Translations under genes and position numbers: made by a program
The notes under the pieces: generated by a model
The model's input: only the letters and a program-made list of their open reading frames with translations
Database searches by the model: none
Told to the model about the DNA's origin: nothing
Shown here: positions 29,675 through 38,610 of the stretch, in pieces
Layout of the letters: every line of letters begins with the position of its first letter
Numbering within the stretch: position 1 is the stretch's first letter
NCBI RefSeq assembly: GCF_024160145.1
Contig: NZ_JAMYWQ010000029.1
Span: forward strand, 1 to 60,824
Direction: 5' to 3'
DNA length: 60,824 nt
Source: Serratia nevei
GTDB taxonomy: Bacteria; Pseudomonadota; Gammaproteobacteria; Enterobacterales; Enterobacteriaceae

Positions 29675-30880
29675 TTATCCTTGATTCATACCAAAGGCAC
29701 GCAGAATGGTGCTGAGTTTGGTGCCTGTTTCATGCCATTCAGATTCGGGTGAAGAGTCTTCCACAATGCCGGCGCCGGCGAACAACCGCACCCGGTTGCC
29801 GTCAACGATGCCGCAGCGAATAGTCACTACCCACTCGCCGTTGCCTTCGTCGTCGCACCAGCCGACGATGCCGCCGAACAGGCCGCGATCGAACGGCTCC
29901 AGTTGGCCGATCAGGGCGTGCGCCTCGGCCGTCGGCATGCCGCACAGCGCCGGCGTCGGGTGCAGCAGGCAGGCCAGCGACAGGGCATTTTCGTCTGGAG
30001 ACGCCGCCTCGCCATCGATCGGCGTGGAGAGATGCCACAGCGTCGTGGTGGTCAGCAATTCAGGGGTGTGCGGCACGTTCAGGTAGCGGCAGCGGCCGGC
30101 CAGCACGTCACGCATGCTTTCGGTGACGATGCGATGCTCGTGGCGATCTTTCGCCGAGGCCATCAGCCGCTCCCCCACTTCGCGATCGCGCTGCGGATCG
30201 GCCTCGCGCCGGGCGGAACCGGCCAGCGGATTGGAATAGAAACGGCCGCCGTCCTGGCGCAGCAGCAGCTCCGGGCTGGCACCCAACAGCGCGCCCTGCT
30301 CCAATGGCACATGGAAATGGAAACCGTTAGGGTTCTGCGCGATCACGCGCGCCATCAGCGCATGGCGATCCACCGGCTGGCGCGTTTCGATCTCCAACAG
30401 GCGCGACAGGACCACTTTGTCCAGTTCACCGGCCTTCATCGCCTCAACGGCGTCGCTGACCATGTTCATGAACGGCTGCTGCGGCGGCAGCTCCGTCACG
30501 CCGGCCAACTCCGGCCCATTCTCCGCCGGCCGGACGCCGGCCATAAAGGCGGCGCGGTCGAACCAGCGGCTCTGCTGCGGAATAAACAGCGCCGAAGGCT
30601 GCCGGGTATCGAACGGGATGGCGCCGCACAGCAGCGGTTTTTTGATACCGGCCTGGCGGGCCTCGGCAAACGCCTGCCGCACGCGGCGCTGGAACTCGCC
30701 GTTCAGATCGGCGCCGTCTGCGGCCGGCAGGCGAATGCGGCTGAAACAACCGGTGGTGGTCAAGCTGCGGAAAGGGGAGGTAAAGAAGAAGCCCGACGCC
30801 GGAGAAAAATCAGCGGCGAACCGGTGTTCTTCGCGCTCCTGCATTTCCTTTCGATTGATGTCGTTCACGGCAGTATCCAT
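29675..30880 (-). CDS. entC: Isochorismate synthase EntC
   Basis: A 401-residue chorismate-utilising enzyme that makes isochorismate, the first step to 2,3-dihydroxybenzoate. Visible family segments are [35 protein letters not shown] and [20 protein letters not shown]. The N-terminus [14 protein letters not shown] resembles E. coli EntC. A Fur box lies 37 bases upstream, and it is the first gene of the entCEB operon. Confidence 0.94.
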   Translation of the reverse strand: MDTAVNDINRKEMQEREEHRFAADFSPASGFFFTSPFRSLTTTGCFSRIRLPAADGADLNGEFQRRVRQAFAEARQAGIKKPLLCGAIPFDTRQPSALFIPQQSRWFDRAAFMAGVRPAENGPELAGVTELPPQQPFMNMVSDAVEAMKAGELDKVVLSRLLEIETRQPVDRHALMARVIAQNPNGFHFHVPLEQGALLGASPELLLRQDGGRFYSNPLAGSARREADPQRDREVGERLMASAKDRHEHRIVTESMRDVLAGRCRYLNVPHTPELLTTTTLWHLSTPIDGEAASPDENALSLACLLHPTPALCGMPTAEAHALIGQLEPFDRGLFGGIVGWCDDEGNGEWVVTIRCGIVDGNRVRLFAGAGIVEDSSPESEWHETGTKLSTILRAFGMNQG

Positions 30881-31018
30881 CGCTTCGCCCTCAAGGATTT
30901 GAAGTGATAACCAATATAATAATGATTATCATTTTGGTTAATTCCGCGCTAAATTACTCGCCGATATTTGCTATGTCAATAAACGTAAGCACTTCTTTCA
31001 TTTCGAAATCATGACATA
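30881..31018. other. entC upstream region
   Basis: The region before the MITE-like element carries the Fur box and the entC promoter; nothing else recognised. Confidence 0.4.
30917..30935 (-). promoter_or_regulatory. Fur box of entCEB
   Basis: TAATAATGATTATCATTTT contains the perfect palindrome AATGATTATCATT and matches the Fur consensus GATAATGATAATCATTATC well. It lies 37 bases before the entC start. Confidence 0.85.
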
Positions 31019-31341
31019 AACGCTGTGGGTTTTACGCATGCCGATGATAAGCCAGGCTGCGCCCCACCCTTGACCGTGGCGCCGTCGCAGACCCAAAAGC
31101 CCGTAATCAAGGCGGAGGGTGCAGGGCATAGCGGGCCTATGTTCAAGCCCGACAACGCGGAGTACGGGCTTTTGGGGCGCGACCCGAAGGGCTGGGGCCA
31201 TTTGGACGCGCATCGGTGTTGCGAGTCGCTTATTTGGCCCACCAAACCTCACGACTCGCGCCTTGCTGCGCGCCCAAATGACCGCCAGCGGCGCTCACGT
31301 GCAAGGGTGGGACGCAGCCTTTTATTTGATCCCACAGCGTT
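31019..31341. mobile_element. MITE-like element with nested inverted repeats
   Basis: A 323-base stretch between the 3' end of entS and the entC promoter is bounded by perfect 11-base inverted repeats (AACGCTGTGGG / CCCACAGCGTT). Inside are a near-perfect 18-base pair (31055-31072 with 31302-31319) and a perfect 14-base pair CCCAAAAGCCCGTA / TACGGGCTTTTGGG (31092-31105 with 31163-31176). It is non-coding. The structure suggests a small non-autonomous transposable element or a folded RNA. Confidence 0.65.
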
Positions 31342-31357
31342 GTCTTAACGCGTTCGA

Positions 31358-32614
31358 CTACTTTTCTGTGGCGGGCTGCTGCTCCGGTTGGTGCAGCGTC
31401 ACCTGGCGCAAACCGGTCATGGCGAACAGCAACAGGATGCCGAGCACCGCCGCGCCGAAGCCGAAACCGCTGGCGCTCATCGCCGGCAACATGAAGACGC
31501 CCATCGCCCCCAGCAGCAGTGCGCCCAGCGCATCGCCCACCACGTTCTGCGCCGTCCACAGGCCGTTGATGCGGCCGAGGAAGTTGTCCGGCGTCAGGCT
31601 CTGGATCAGGCCGTATTGCAGCAGCGAGTTCAGCGCGCTCAGGTAGCCGAACGCCACCAGGCACAGCAATGCCAGGCTGTACCACGGCATCAGGCCGAAC
31701 AGGCCGATGGCGGCGAACGCCGCAATCGCCGTCAGCAGCATCACCCAGCCGGGGCGCGCCACGTGCGCCACGCGCCCGCTGGTGAACGCCCCAATGGTCG
31801 CGCCGAGCGGCACGGCGGCGTACATATAGCCGAGGTGGGCAGCGTCGATGTGCCAGCCTTCCGCCATCGCCGGGTACAGCACGCGCACCGCGCTGGCCAT
31901 GGTCAGCAGCGCACCGATCAGCGCCACCATGCCAATCACCTTGTTCTGAAACAGGAAGGCGAAGCCGCCCGCCAACGCACGCAGCGGGTGTTCACGCGGC
32001 TGCGGCGGCGGCATCAGCTGCGGCAGGCTCAGCAGCGGCAGCAGCGTCAACAAGGTGCCGAACGCCGCCAGGCCGTAGTTCCAGGTGATGCCCATATGGG
32101 CAATTACCAGGCCGCCGATCGCCGGAGAAAGAATCGAGCCGAAGCGCACCGTCAGCATGCTGATGGCGCCCGCCTGCACGATGTTTTCGCGGCCCACCAG
32201 CGCCGGCGTGGCCGCCAGCAGCGCCGTCACCCCCACCGCGCCAAAGAAGCCGTCCCACACTGCCAGCAGATAAATGGCCGCCAGCGAAGGCGACGGCAAC
32301 AGGGCATTGAGGCACAGGCCGACGAAACCGATGCCGCAAGTGGAGCGCGCAAACAGGATCAGCCGGCGCCGCTCATAGCGATCGGCCAATACGCCCCCCA
32401 TCAGCAGCCCGGCGAACATACCGCCGCCGGCCAGCGTCACCGCCAGCCCGACCTGCAGGGTGGAACCGGTCAGCGCCTGGATCTGCACCGGGATGGCGAT
32501 CGCCATCAGCCCCAGCGCCACAATGGAGATAAAGCGCGCGCAGAATACCGCGCGGAAAGCCCGGTTGGTTTTCAGCAGGCTAAAATCAAGCAGGATGGAG
32601 GGTTTGCTACTCAT
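31358..32614 (-). CDS. entS: Enterobactin exporter EntS (MFS)
   Basis: A 418-residue major facilitator protein that exports catecholate siderophore across the inner membrane. Nearly identical stretches to E. coli EntS are visible, including [41 protein letters not shown] and [24 protein letters not shown] Fur box lies upstream at 32692-32710. Downstream is the MITE-like element. Confidence 0.93.
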   Translation of the reverse strand: MSSKPSILLDFSLLKTNRAFRAVFCARFISIVALGLMAIAIPVQIQALTGSTLQVGLAVTLAGGGMFAGLLMGGVLADRYERRRLILFARSTCGIGFVGLCLNALLPSPSLAAIYLLAVWDGFFGAVGVTALLAATPALVGRENIVQAGAISMLTVRFGSILSPAIGGLVIAHMGITWNYGLAAFGTLLTLLPLLSLPQLMPPPQPREHPLRALAGGFAFLFQNKVIGMVALIGALLTMASAVRVLYPAMAEGWHIDAAHLGYMYAAVPLGATIGAFTSGRVAHVARPGWVMLLTAIAAFAAIGLFGLMPWYSLALLCLVAFGYLSALNSLLQYGLIQSLTPDNFLGRINGLWTAQNVVGDALGALLLGAMGVFMLPAMSASGFGFGAAVLGILLLFAMTGLRQVTLHQPEQQPATEK

Positions 32615-32691
32615 CGGTTGTTCACCACATCGTTAAACGGGGATACTGCAGTTGCGGGGCGCTATGCTAGCACAGATGACAAAATCAATAA

Positions 32692-32710
32692 TGATAATAA
32701 AACTCATTGA
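32692..32710 (-). promoter_or_regulatory. Fur box of entS
   Basis: AATGATAATAAAACTCATT matches the Fur consensus in both half-sites and lies 78 bases before the entS start, in the gap after entF. Confidence 0.7.
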
Positions 32711-32789
32711 TATTCAACCGTAAGCGGCCACAAGAAACGCCGCCACACGCGGGGTAATCCCCTGTCTGGCGGCGAGATGACGGGCGCGC

Positions 32790-35700
32790 TTACAGCGTGC
32801 GCAAGATCCGGTTCAGCAGCGGCCCCAACACTTTGAACGACGCCGGCGAAACGATATCGACATGCGCGCAGTCCAGCTCGTGCGCCTGCAGCGTATCGAC
32901 GTACTGCGACCAGGTCTGCTGGACGTCCATCCCTTCCTGCAAGGTGCGTTTGGCGACGAACAGCGTCGCCTGGCCGTGGAAGCGGGCGGTACGCGTGTGC
33001 GACAGCAACCGCACCGAATCGGCGTAGTTGGCTTCGATGTTGTCGAACATCGCGGTGCGCGTCTCGCCCAGCGCCGGATCGAGCGTATCCTGCGACACCG
33101 CCAGGAACTGCTCGCGCTCGCGCTGCACTTCCTTCAACACGTTGTCGTCCAGCATCACGTCCCAGTTTTGGGTCTCCGGCGGATAGGTATCCAGCAGGCC
33201 GAGGAACGCCACCTGTTCGCCGCGCGCCTGCAGCCGGGCGGCGATGCCCTGCGCCAGCGTGCCGCCCAGCGAATAGCCGATGAAATGGTACGGTCCGTGC
33301 GGCTGCACCTGCAGCACCGTCTGCAGGTGGGCATCCACCACCTGATCCATGTCTTCGCTCAGCGCCAGCGGGCCGTCCGGCCGCGGCGACTGGATGCCGA
33401 CCAGCGACCAGTGCTGATCGAGATAGCGCGGCAATACGCTGAACTGCCAGGAGAAACCGGACGCCGGATGCAGACAGAACAGCGTCGGCCCCTCGGTCAC
33501 GCGCAGCGGCAATACGCTGTCGAAGCCGCTGCGATCGGCCTCTTCCTGCGTACGATCTTCCGCCAGCAAGGCGGCCAGTTGCTCGACGCGCGACGCCACC
33601 ATCACCTGGCCGACGGACACCGCCTTGCCCAGATCGCGGCGCAGCTCCGCCGCCAAGCGCATCGCCAGCAGCGAATGGCCGCCGAGCGCGAAGAAGTCGT
33701 CATCGGCGAACACCCGCTCGCGCTGCAGCAAACGGGCGAATACCACCGCGATCTCGCTTTCCAGCCCGGCCTGCGGCGGCCGCCCAGCCTTGCGCTCACC
33801 GCCCTGCGGCTGCGGCAAGGCCTTGCGATCCAGCTTGCCGTTGGCGCTCAGCGGCAAATCACTCATTTCCACCAGCGCCACCGGCACCATGTGTGGCGGC
33901 AGGCGGTCGGCCAGCGCCGCGCGCAGGGCTTGCGCATCCCAGCTCGCGCCGGGCTGCATTACCAGATAGCCCACCAGCTGGCGTGCATCGCCGCCGGCGT
34001 CCACCGGCGTGCCCTGCAGCACCAACGCGTGCGTCACCGCCTGGCGCACGCCCGGCAGCGACAGCAAGGCGTGGTCGATTTCGCTCAGCTCGATACGCTG
34101 CCCGCGGATCTTCAGCTGATCGTCGCTGCGGCCCAAATATTCCACCGCGCCGTCCGGCAGCCAGCGCGCCACGTCGCCGGTGCGGTACATGCGCCCGCCC
34201 TCGCCGAACGGATCGGCGACAAAGCGGCTGGCGGTCAGATCCGGCCGGCCAAGGTAGCCGTGCGCCAGCTGCACGCCGGTCAGATACAGATCGCCCGCCA
34301 CGCCCGGCGGCACTGGCCGCAGGCGCGCATCAAGAATGCGCAGCCCGGTATTCCATACCGGCAGGCCGATCGGCACGTTGGCGCCGGTCACCTTCGCCAG
34401 CGCGTCGCCGTAAGCCGGATGCCAGGTCACGTCCACCGCCGCTTCGGTCGGGCCGTAGAGGTTGTGCAACGGCACCGCCGTGCGGCTTTGCCACAGGCGG
34501 CACAGCTCCGCCGGCAGCGCTTCGCCGCTGCAGAACACCTGGCGCAGCGCGGCGCAGCTCGCCACCGCCGCCTCGTCATCCAGGGCGGCAACGAAGGCCG
34601 CCAACATCGACGGCACGAAGTGCAGCGTGGTAATGCGATGTTGCGCGATCAGCTGTTGCAACTGCTGCGGATCGCGATGCGCCTCCGGCGGCGCCATTAC
34701 CAACCGGGCGCCCACCATCAACGGCCAGAAGAATTCCCACACCGAGACGTCGAAACTGCACGGCGTTTTCTGCAACACCGCGTCGTCCGCCCCCAGCGGA
34801 TACTGGTGCTGCATCCACAGCAAGCGGTTGACGATCGCCTGATGGCCAACCAGCACGCCTTTCGGGCGCCCGGTGGAGCCGGAGGTAAAGATGATATAGG
34901 CCGCATGGTCCGGCGTCGGGCCCGCGATCGCCACCCCGGCGGCGTGATCGGCCGCCAGCGGTGCGTCATACAGCAAGATCTCGCCCTTGTCGGCGAAACG
35001 CGCCTGCTGCGCCGGGTTGGTGATGACCAGCCGCGGCGCGGCGTCTTCCAGCATCATCGCCAGCCGTTCGTCCGGATAACCGGTGTCCAGCGGCAGATAG
35101 GCGGCGCCCGCTTCCACGATCGCCATCAACGCCAGCGACAGGAATACCGAACGCGGCAGCGCCACCGCCACGATGTCGCCCGGCCGCACGCCCTGCGCCA
35201 CCAGCTGGCGCGCCAGCGCCGTAACCTGCTCGCGCGTTTCGCGGTAGGTGAAATTGAAATGCGCATCGGCCAGCGCCGGCGCGTCCGGCGTGGTTTGCGC
35301 CTGCTGCGCCAGCAGTTGGCTCAGCGTGGTCGCCGGCACCGGATGCGCCGTGTCGTTGACCCGCGCCAGCAGCGCGTGATCGTCGGCGGTCAGCATATCG
35401 GCTGCGCCGATCGGCAACGTTGCCTGCGCGGCGAACTGCGCCAGCAGCAGCGGCAACCGTTGCAGGTGCGCCTGCAGCTCCTGGCGACTGTAACGCTCGG
35501 CGTTGGCCAGCAGTTCGACCTTCAGCTGGTGGTGTTCGTCGATAAACAGCGCAATCTCCAGATCGCGCACCGGCCCGGAGGCCAGATCGTGGGTGATGCC
35601 TTCGATACCGGCGAAGTCCAGCTGGTAATCGAACATTTTGAAGTTGAAGACCGTGCCGTACAGCGGTTCGCCGTCGCCGATGCGCCCCAGATCGCGCTGC

Positions 35701-36734
35701 ACCTGTTCGGCGTCGTAGCGCTGATGGCGGCGCACCGTTTTCAGCTCGCGGCTGATGCGGGCGGCGGCCTCATACAGCGTGGCCTGCGGCTCGAGGTGCA
35801 TCTCCATCGGCAGCACGTTGATCACCGGGCCGGCGGCGCACAGGGCGGCCGATCCGGTACGGCGCATGAAGATAAAACCGGCGCTGAAGCTCGGTTGGCC
35901 GCTCAGGCGCGATACCCACAGCGCCACCAGCGCCACCGCCATATCGGCGGCATTCAGCTTCTGCTGCGCGCCGCACTGCACCAGTTCGGCGAAGGCCTGC
36001 GGATCGCAGCGCTGTTCCAGCCGGTGGATGCGCGGCGTGGGGGTTTGCCCGGCCAGCGGCTGCGGGCAGAGCGTGGCCGGCGGCGGCAGCTGCCGCGCTT
36101 TTTCGAGCCAGAAATCGGCGTCGCGCTGCCAGGCCGGTGCCTGCCGGTAAGCCTGGTATTCCGCCACCACGTCGCTGAACGCGGAGAAAGGCGTCGGTTC
36201 CAGCGCGTCGCCGCGGCAAAGATGGGTGTAAATCGCCGCCACGCGGCGAGCGATGGCGGTGAAGCTGAAACCGTCCACCAGCAGATGGTGATAGCGCTGA
36301 TACCAGAACCAGCGGTCATCCGCCAGGCGCATTACCACATGGCGATACAGCGGCGCGCCGCTGCCGGCGCGCAGGTCGCTCGCCAGATCGATATCCATCA
36401 GCGCGCGTGCGGCAGCTTCGGGGTCCGGCGACGTCGTCAGATCGACGAGTTCCGGCTCGTGCACCACCAGCGCATTATCCAACCATTGCACCGGCACGCC
36501 GTCGCGTTCCGCAAAACGCAGGCGCAGCATGTCCACCTCGCCCAGGCCCAGGGTAATGGCCTGCAGCAGAGGTTCCACGGCGATAGGGCCGTTGAGTTCG
36601 ATGGCATGGGCCACCGCGTAGGCATTGCGATGCGGGGAGATTTGATCGGCGACCCAGATGCCGGGTTGCGCCGCGACCAGCGGCCATTCGCCCGCAAGCG
36701 CCGGGCCGCTGAGAGAGTTAGGGGTGTGTGACAC
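32790..36734 (-). CDS. entF: Enterobactin synthase NRPS EntF (C-A-PCP-TE)
   Basis: A 1314-residue single-module NRPS. The condensation domain (about 15-440) has an intact HHLLVDG. The adenylation domain (about 460-960) contains ILFTSGSTGRPKGVLVGH-like core motifs; residues I can place in the pocket (D-V-W, H, F, S, L, V, D) match the serine code. The carrier domain has Ser1018 in LGGHSLLAMR, and the thioesterase (about 1075-1314) has nucleophile Ser1153 in GYSLGG and a C-terminal AHVD histidine. So it should join DHB-Ser units and cyclise or release them as in enterobactin. Start GTG at 36734 with GGGAG upstream. The MbtH gene precedes it by 33 bases. Confidence 0.93.
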   Translation of the reverse strand: MSHTPNSLSGPALAGEWPLVAAQPGIWVADQISPHRNAYAVAHAIELNGPIAVEPLLQAITLGLGEVDMLRLRFAERDGVPVQWLDNALVVHEPELVDLTTSPDPEAAARALMDIDLASDLRAGSGAPLYRHVVMRLADDRWFWYQRYHHLLVDGFSFTAIARRVAAIYTHLCRGDALEPTPFSAFSDVVAEYQAYRQAPAWQRDADFWLEKARQLPPPATLCPQPLAGQTPTPRIHRLEQRCDPQAFAELVQCGAQQKLNAADMAVALVALWVSRLSGQPSFSAGFIFMRRTGSAALCAAGPVINVLPMEMHLEPQATLYEAAARISRELKTVRRHQRYDAEQVQRDLGRIGDGEPLYGTVFNFKMFDYQLDFAGIEGITHDLASGPVRDLEIALFIDEHHQLKVELLANAERYSRQELQAHLQRLPLLLAQFAAQATLPIGAADMLTADDHALLARVNDTAHPVPATTLSQLLAQQAQTTPDAPALADAHFNFTYRETREQVTALARQLVAQGVRPGDIVAVALPRSVFLSLALMAIVEAGAAYLPLDTGYPDERLAMMLEDAAPRLVITNPAQQARFADKGEILLYDAPLAADHAAGVAIAGPTPDHAAYIIFTSGSTGRPKGVLVGHQAIVNRLLWMQHQYPLGADDAVLQKTPCSFDVSVWEFFWPLMVGARLVMAPPEAHRDPQQLQQLIAQHRITTLHFVPSMLAAFVAALDDEAAVASCAALRQVFCSGEALPAELCRLWQSRTAVPLHNLYGPTEAAVDVTWHPAYGDALAKVTGANVPIGLPVWNTGLRILDARLRPVPPGVAGDLYLTGVQLAHGYLGRPDLTASRFVADPFGEGGRMYRTGDVARWLPDGAVEYLGRSDDQLKIRGQRIELSEIDHALLSLPGVRQAVTHALVLQGTPVDAGGDARQLVGYLVMQPGASWDAQALRAALADRLPPHMVPVALVEMSDLPLSANGKLDRKALPQPQGGERKAGRPPQAGLESEIAVVFARLLQRERVFADDDFFALGGHSLLAMRLAAELRRDLGKAVSVGQVMVASRVEQLAALLAEDRTQEEADRSGFDSVLPLRVTEGPTLFCLHPASGFSWQFSVLPRYLDQHWSLVGIQSPRPDGPLALSEDMDQVVDAHLQTVLQVQPHGPYHFIGYSLGGTLAQGIAARLQARGEQVAFLGLLDTYPPETQNWDVMLDDNVLKEVQREREQFLAVSQDTLDPALGETRTAMFDNIEANYADSVRLLSHTRTARFHGQATLFVAKRTLQEGMDVQQTWSQYVDTLQAHELDCAHVDIVSPASFKVLGPLLNRILRTL

Positions 36735-36766
36735 TGCTTATTGCTCCCGTGATTACCTGGCGCCGG

Positions 36767-36976
36767 TCACGCCTCGCGTGCTGCGACCGGCAGAATGTCT
36801 TGCCAATGTTGCTCCAGCCACTCGGCGCACGCCATGCGCGCCGCCGGGCCGAAGACGATCGTCCATTCGGACGGAATGGCGCGGAAATCCGGCCACAAAC
36901 TGTATTGTTGTTGTACGTTGCGCAGCACCAGGCTGCGCTGCTGTTGATCATCGAACGGATTCAGGCTTTCCATCAT
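36767..36976 (-). CDS. ybdZ: MbtH-like protein YbdZ
   Basis: A 69-residue MbtH-family protein (MMESLNPFDDQ...SLWPDFRAIPSEW). It binds NRPS adenylation domains and promotes their activity, here most likely EntF. Conserved Ser-Leu-Trp and WTIVFG residues are present. Start with GAGG 5 bases upstream overlaps the end of fes by 29 bases. Confidence 0.9.
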   Translation of the reverse strand: MMESLNPFDDQQQRSLVLRNVQQQYSLWPDFRAIPSEWTIVFGPAARMACAEWLEQHWQDILPVAAREA

Positions 36977-38327
36977 GTGTTCCTCGCGCCGTTGCCGTCG
37001 CCGATGCCGGATAAGCGGTGGCGAAAGCGGGGGCCCAGACCGCCTGCAGCCCATCGGTCAGGCCGCTGCGCCAGCACAGCGCGTCGTGCCCGCCTTCCAC
37101 TACCCGGTAGTGCACCCGGTGGCCGTCGTCGCTCAGGCGCGCGGCCATTTCACGGCTGACCCGGTGCACCAGTTTTTCCTGCGAACCGGCTTCCATAAAT
37201 ACCTTCAGCGTGCCGTGGTTACCCAGGCCGTGCCGTTCCACCTGCTGCATCAGCCAGCAGGCGTCGTCGGGAATGCTCGGCATCTGCAGCATGTCGCGCC
37301 GCGGCCACCAGTAGGAACCGGACTGGGTGATCACCGCGCCAAAACGCTGCGGCCAGCGCAGCCCGGCGTACAGCGAAGCCAGGCCGCCAAAGCTTTGCCC
37401 CACCACCACCGTATCGGCCGGTTTGTCGCTGTGCGGCGCCCAGTCGGCCAGCTGCGGCATCAGTTCTTCCTGCAATGCCAACCAGAAATCGTCCTTGCAG
37501 GTCAGTTCACGCGCCCGGTGCGGCAGATCGATGATGTCGATCAGCACATACACCGCTGCCGGCAACGCCCCCTCGCGGGTGAGCTGCATCAGTGGCTCCC
37601 AAACCGGCATCTGCTTCGCCCAGAACTGGCCGTCGAGCAGGATCGCCAACGGGCGCTCGGCCTGCTTGCTGTCGCCGGTGGTATAGATCCAGACGTCGCG
37701 GCTGTTGCCCAGGCGTTCACTCTGCCAGGTATGGCGCTGCAAACGCGCCGGCAGCGGCGGCGTGCAGCGCCCGCTGGCGATCTCGTACTCGTCGAACGAG
37801 CGCCATACCGGCTGCGGCGGTGCATCCGGCATGTGCAGGCCGGAGACACTGTGGCCGCTGGCGCTTTGCCAGGAGCGATACGGGTTGAGCAGATCGGGGG
37901 TGGCGCTGGCGAACACCTGGTGCCACCAGTGGCGCAGGTTGTGCATGTTCGCGTGCGCATCGTCGCCGCTGAACGCCGGCGGCCGCTCGTCAAAGCAGGG
38001 GATAAAGCAGTAGCTCCCGCGCCAGGCGCCGCTCAGCTCGGTTTGCCAGTACCACACGTCGGTGCCGGCCAAACGCTGCAGACTTTGCGGCGGATTCGGC
38101 TGGTGATGGTCGGTCAGGCAGTTGATGTTGATCCACACGCGACGGTAGGCGGAGGTCAATTCGCATCCCTGAGGATCGCGCCAGAAAAAGGTAGTGCGCC
38201 AGCGGCCGTTACCCGCCGGTTCTACCCATGGCGTACCGCGCCGTGCCACCGTCAACCACCACCCCGGACTGCCCGCATTGCTGCTGGCCAATAATCTGCT
38301 GCTTTCTGACTGTAGTTCTGTATTCAC
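36948..38327 (-). CDS. fes: Enterochelin esterase Fes
   Basis: A cytoplasmic esterase that cleaves ferric catecholate trilactone to release iron. The C-terminal alpha/beta hydrolase domain has the nucleophile in VVVGQSFGGLAS and the histidine in EGGHDALCWR. An N-terminal domain holds GYSLG-free Fes-type sequence. I start at GTG 38327 (VNTELQSESS), giving 459 residues; a longer ATG frame would run through the Fur box and is unlikely. It overlaps ybdZ by 29 bases and heads the fes-ybdZ-entF operon. Confidence 0.9.
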   Translation of the reverse strand: MNTELQSESSRLLASSNAGSPGWWLTVARRGTPWVEPAGNGRWRTTFFWRDPQGCELTSAYRRVWININCLTDHHQPNPPQSLQRLAGTDVWYWQTELSGAWRGSYCFIPCFDERPPAFSGDDAHANMHNLRHWWHQVFASATPDLLNPYRSWQSASGHSVSGLHMPDAPPQPVWRSFDEYEIASGRCTPPLPARLQRHTWQSERLGNSRDVWIYTTGDSKQAERPLAILLDGQFWAKQMPVWEPLMQLTREGALPAAVYVLIDIIDLPHRARELTCKDDFWLALQEELMPQLADWAPHSDKPADTVVVGQSFGGLASLYAGLRWPQRFGAVITQSGSYWWPRRDMLQMPSIPDDACWLMQQVERHGLGNHGTLKVFMEAGSQEKLVHRVSREMAARLSDDGHRVHYRVVEGGHDALCWRSGLTDGLQAVWAPAFATAYPASATATARGTHDGKPESVR

Positions 38328-38410
38328 AACGCCTACCCATTTTGTAGTTGGCGGCACCGGGAACGTCGACTTTTCCCTATCGCCGGCCACCGCCCGAACG
38401 CACTGTACGC

Positions 38411-38440
38411 CAAATACTATTGATAATAATTTGCATTTGC
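38411..38440. promoter_or_regulatory. Fur box region between fes and fepA
   Basis: TTGATAATAATTTGCATTT (38420-38438), with flanking repeats of the same 6-base pattern, matches overlapping Fur half-sites. It lies in the divergent promoter region of fes (-) and fepA (+) and probably controls both. Confidence 0.75.
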
Positions 38441-38610
38441 AATAGTGTGTAAGGCTTGGAGATCGTGCTGGTATTGCGCGCAACGGACAGGGATCGGGGA
38501 TACATCAATGGCATCCCTTGCCGCAGCCGATTTCTATTTCCAACTACACAAAAACTACAACCGCCTTTCCCCCCGTTCGGCGAGGGATGGCAGCAAGGTA
38601 GGACACTCAG

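Noticed and set aside
38328..38483. A longer Fes N-terminus starting at the ATG at 38483.
   Set aside because: It would cross the Fur box and promoter; the GTG at 38327 is the better start.
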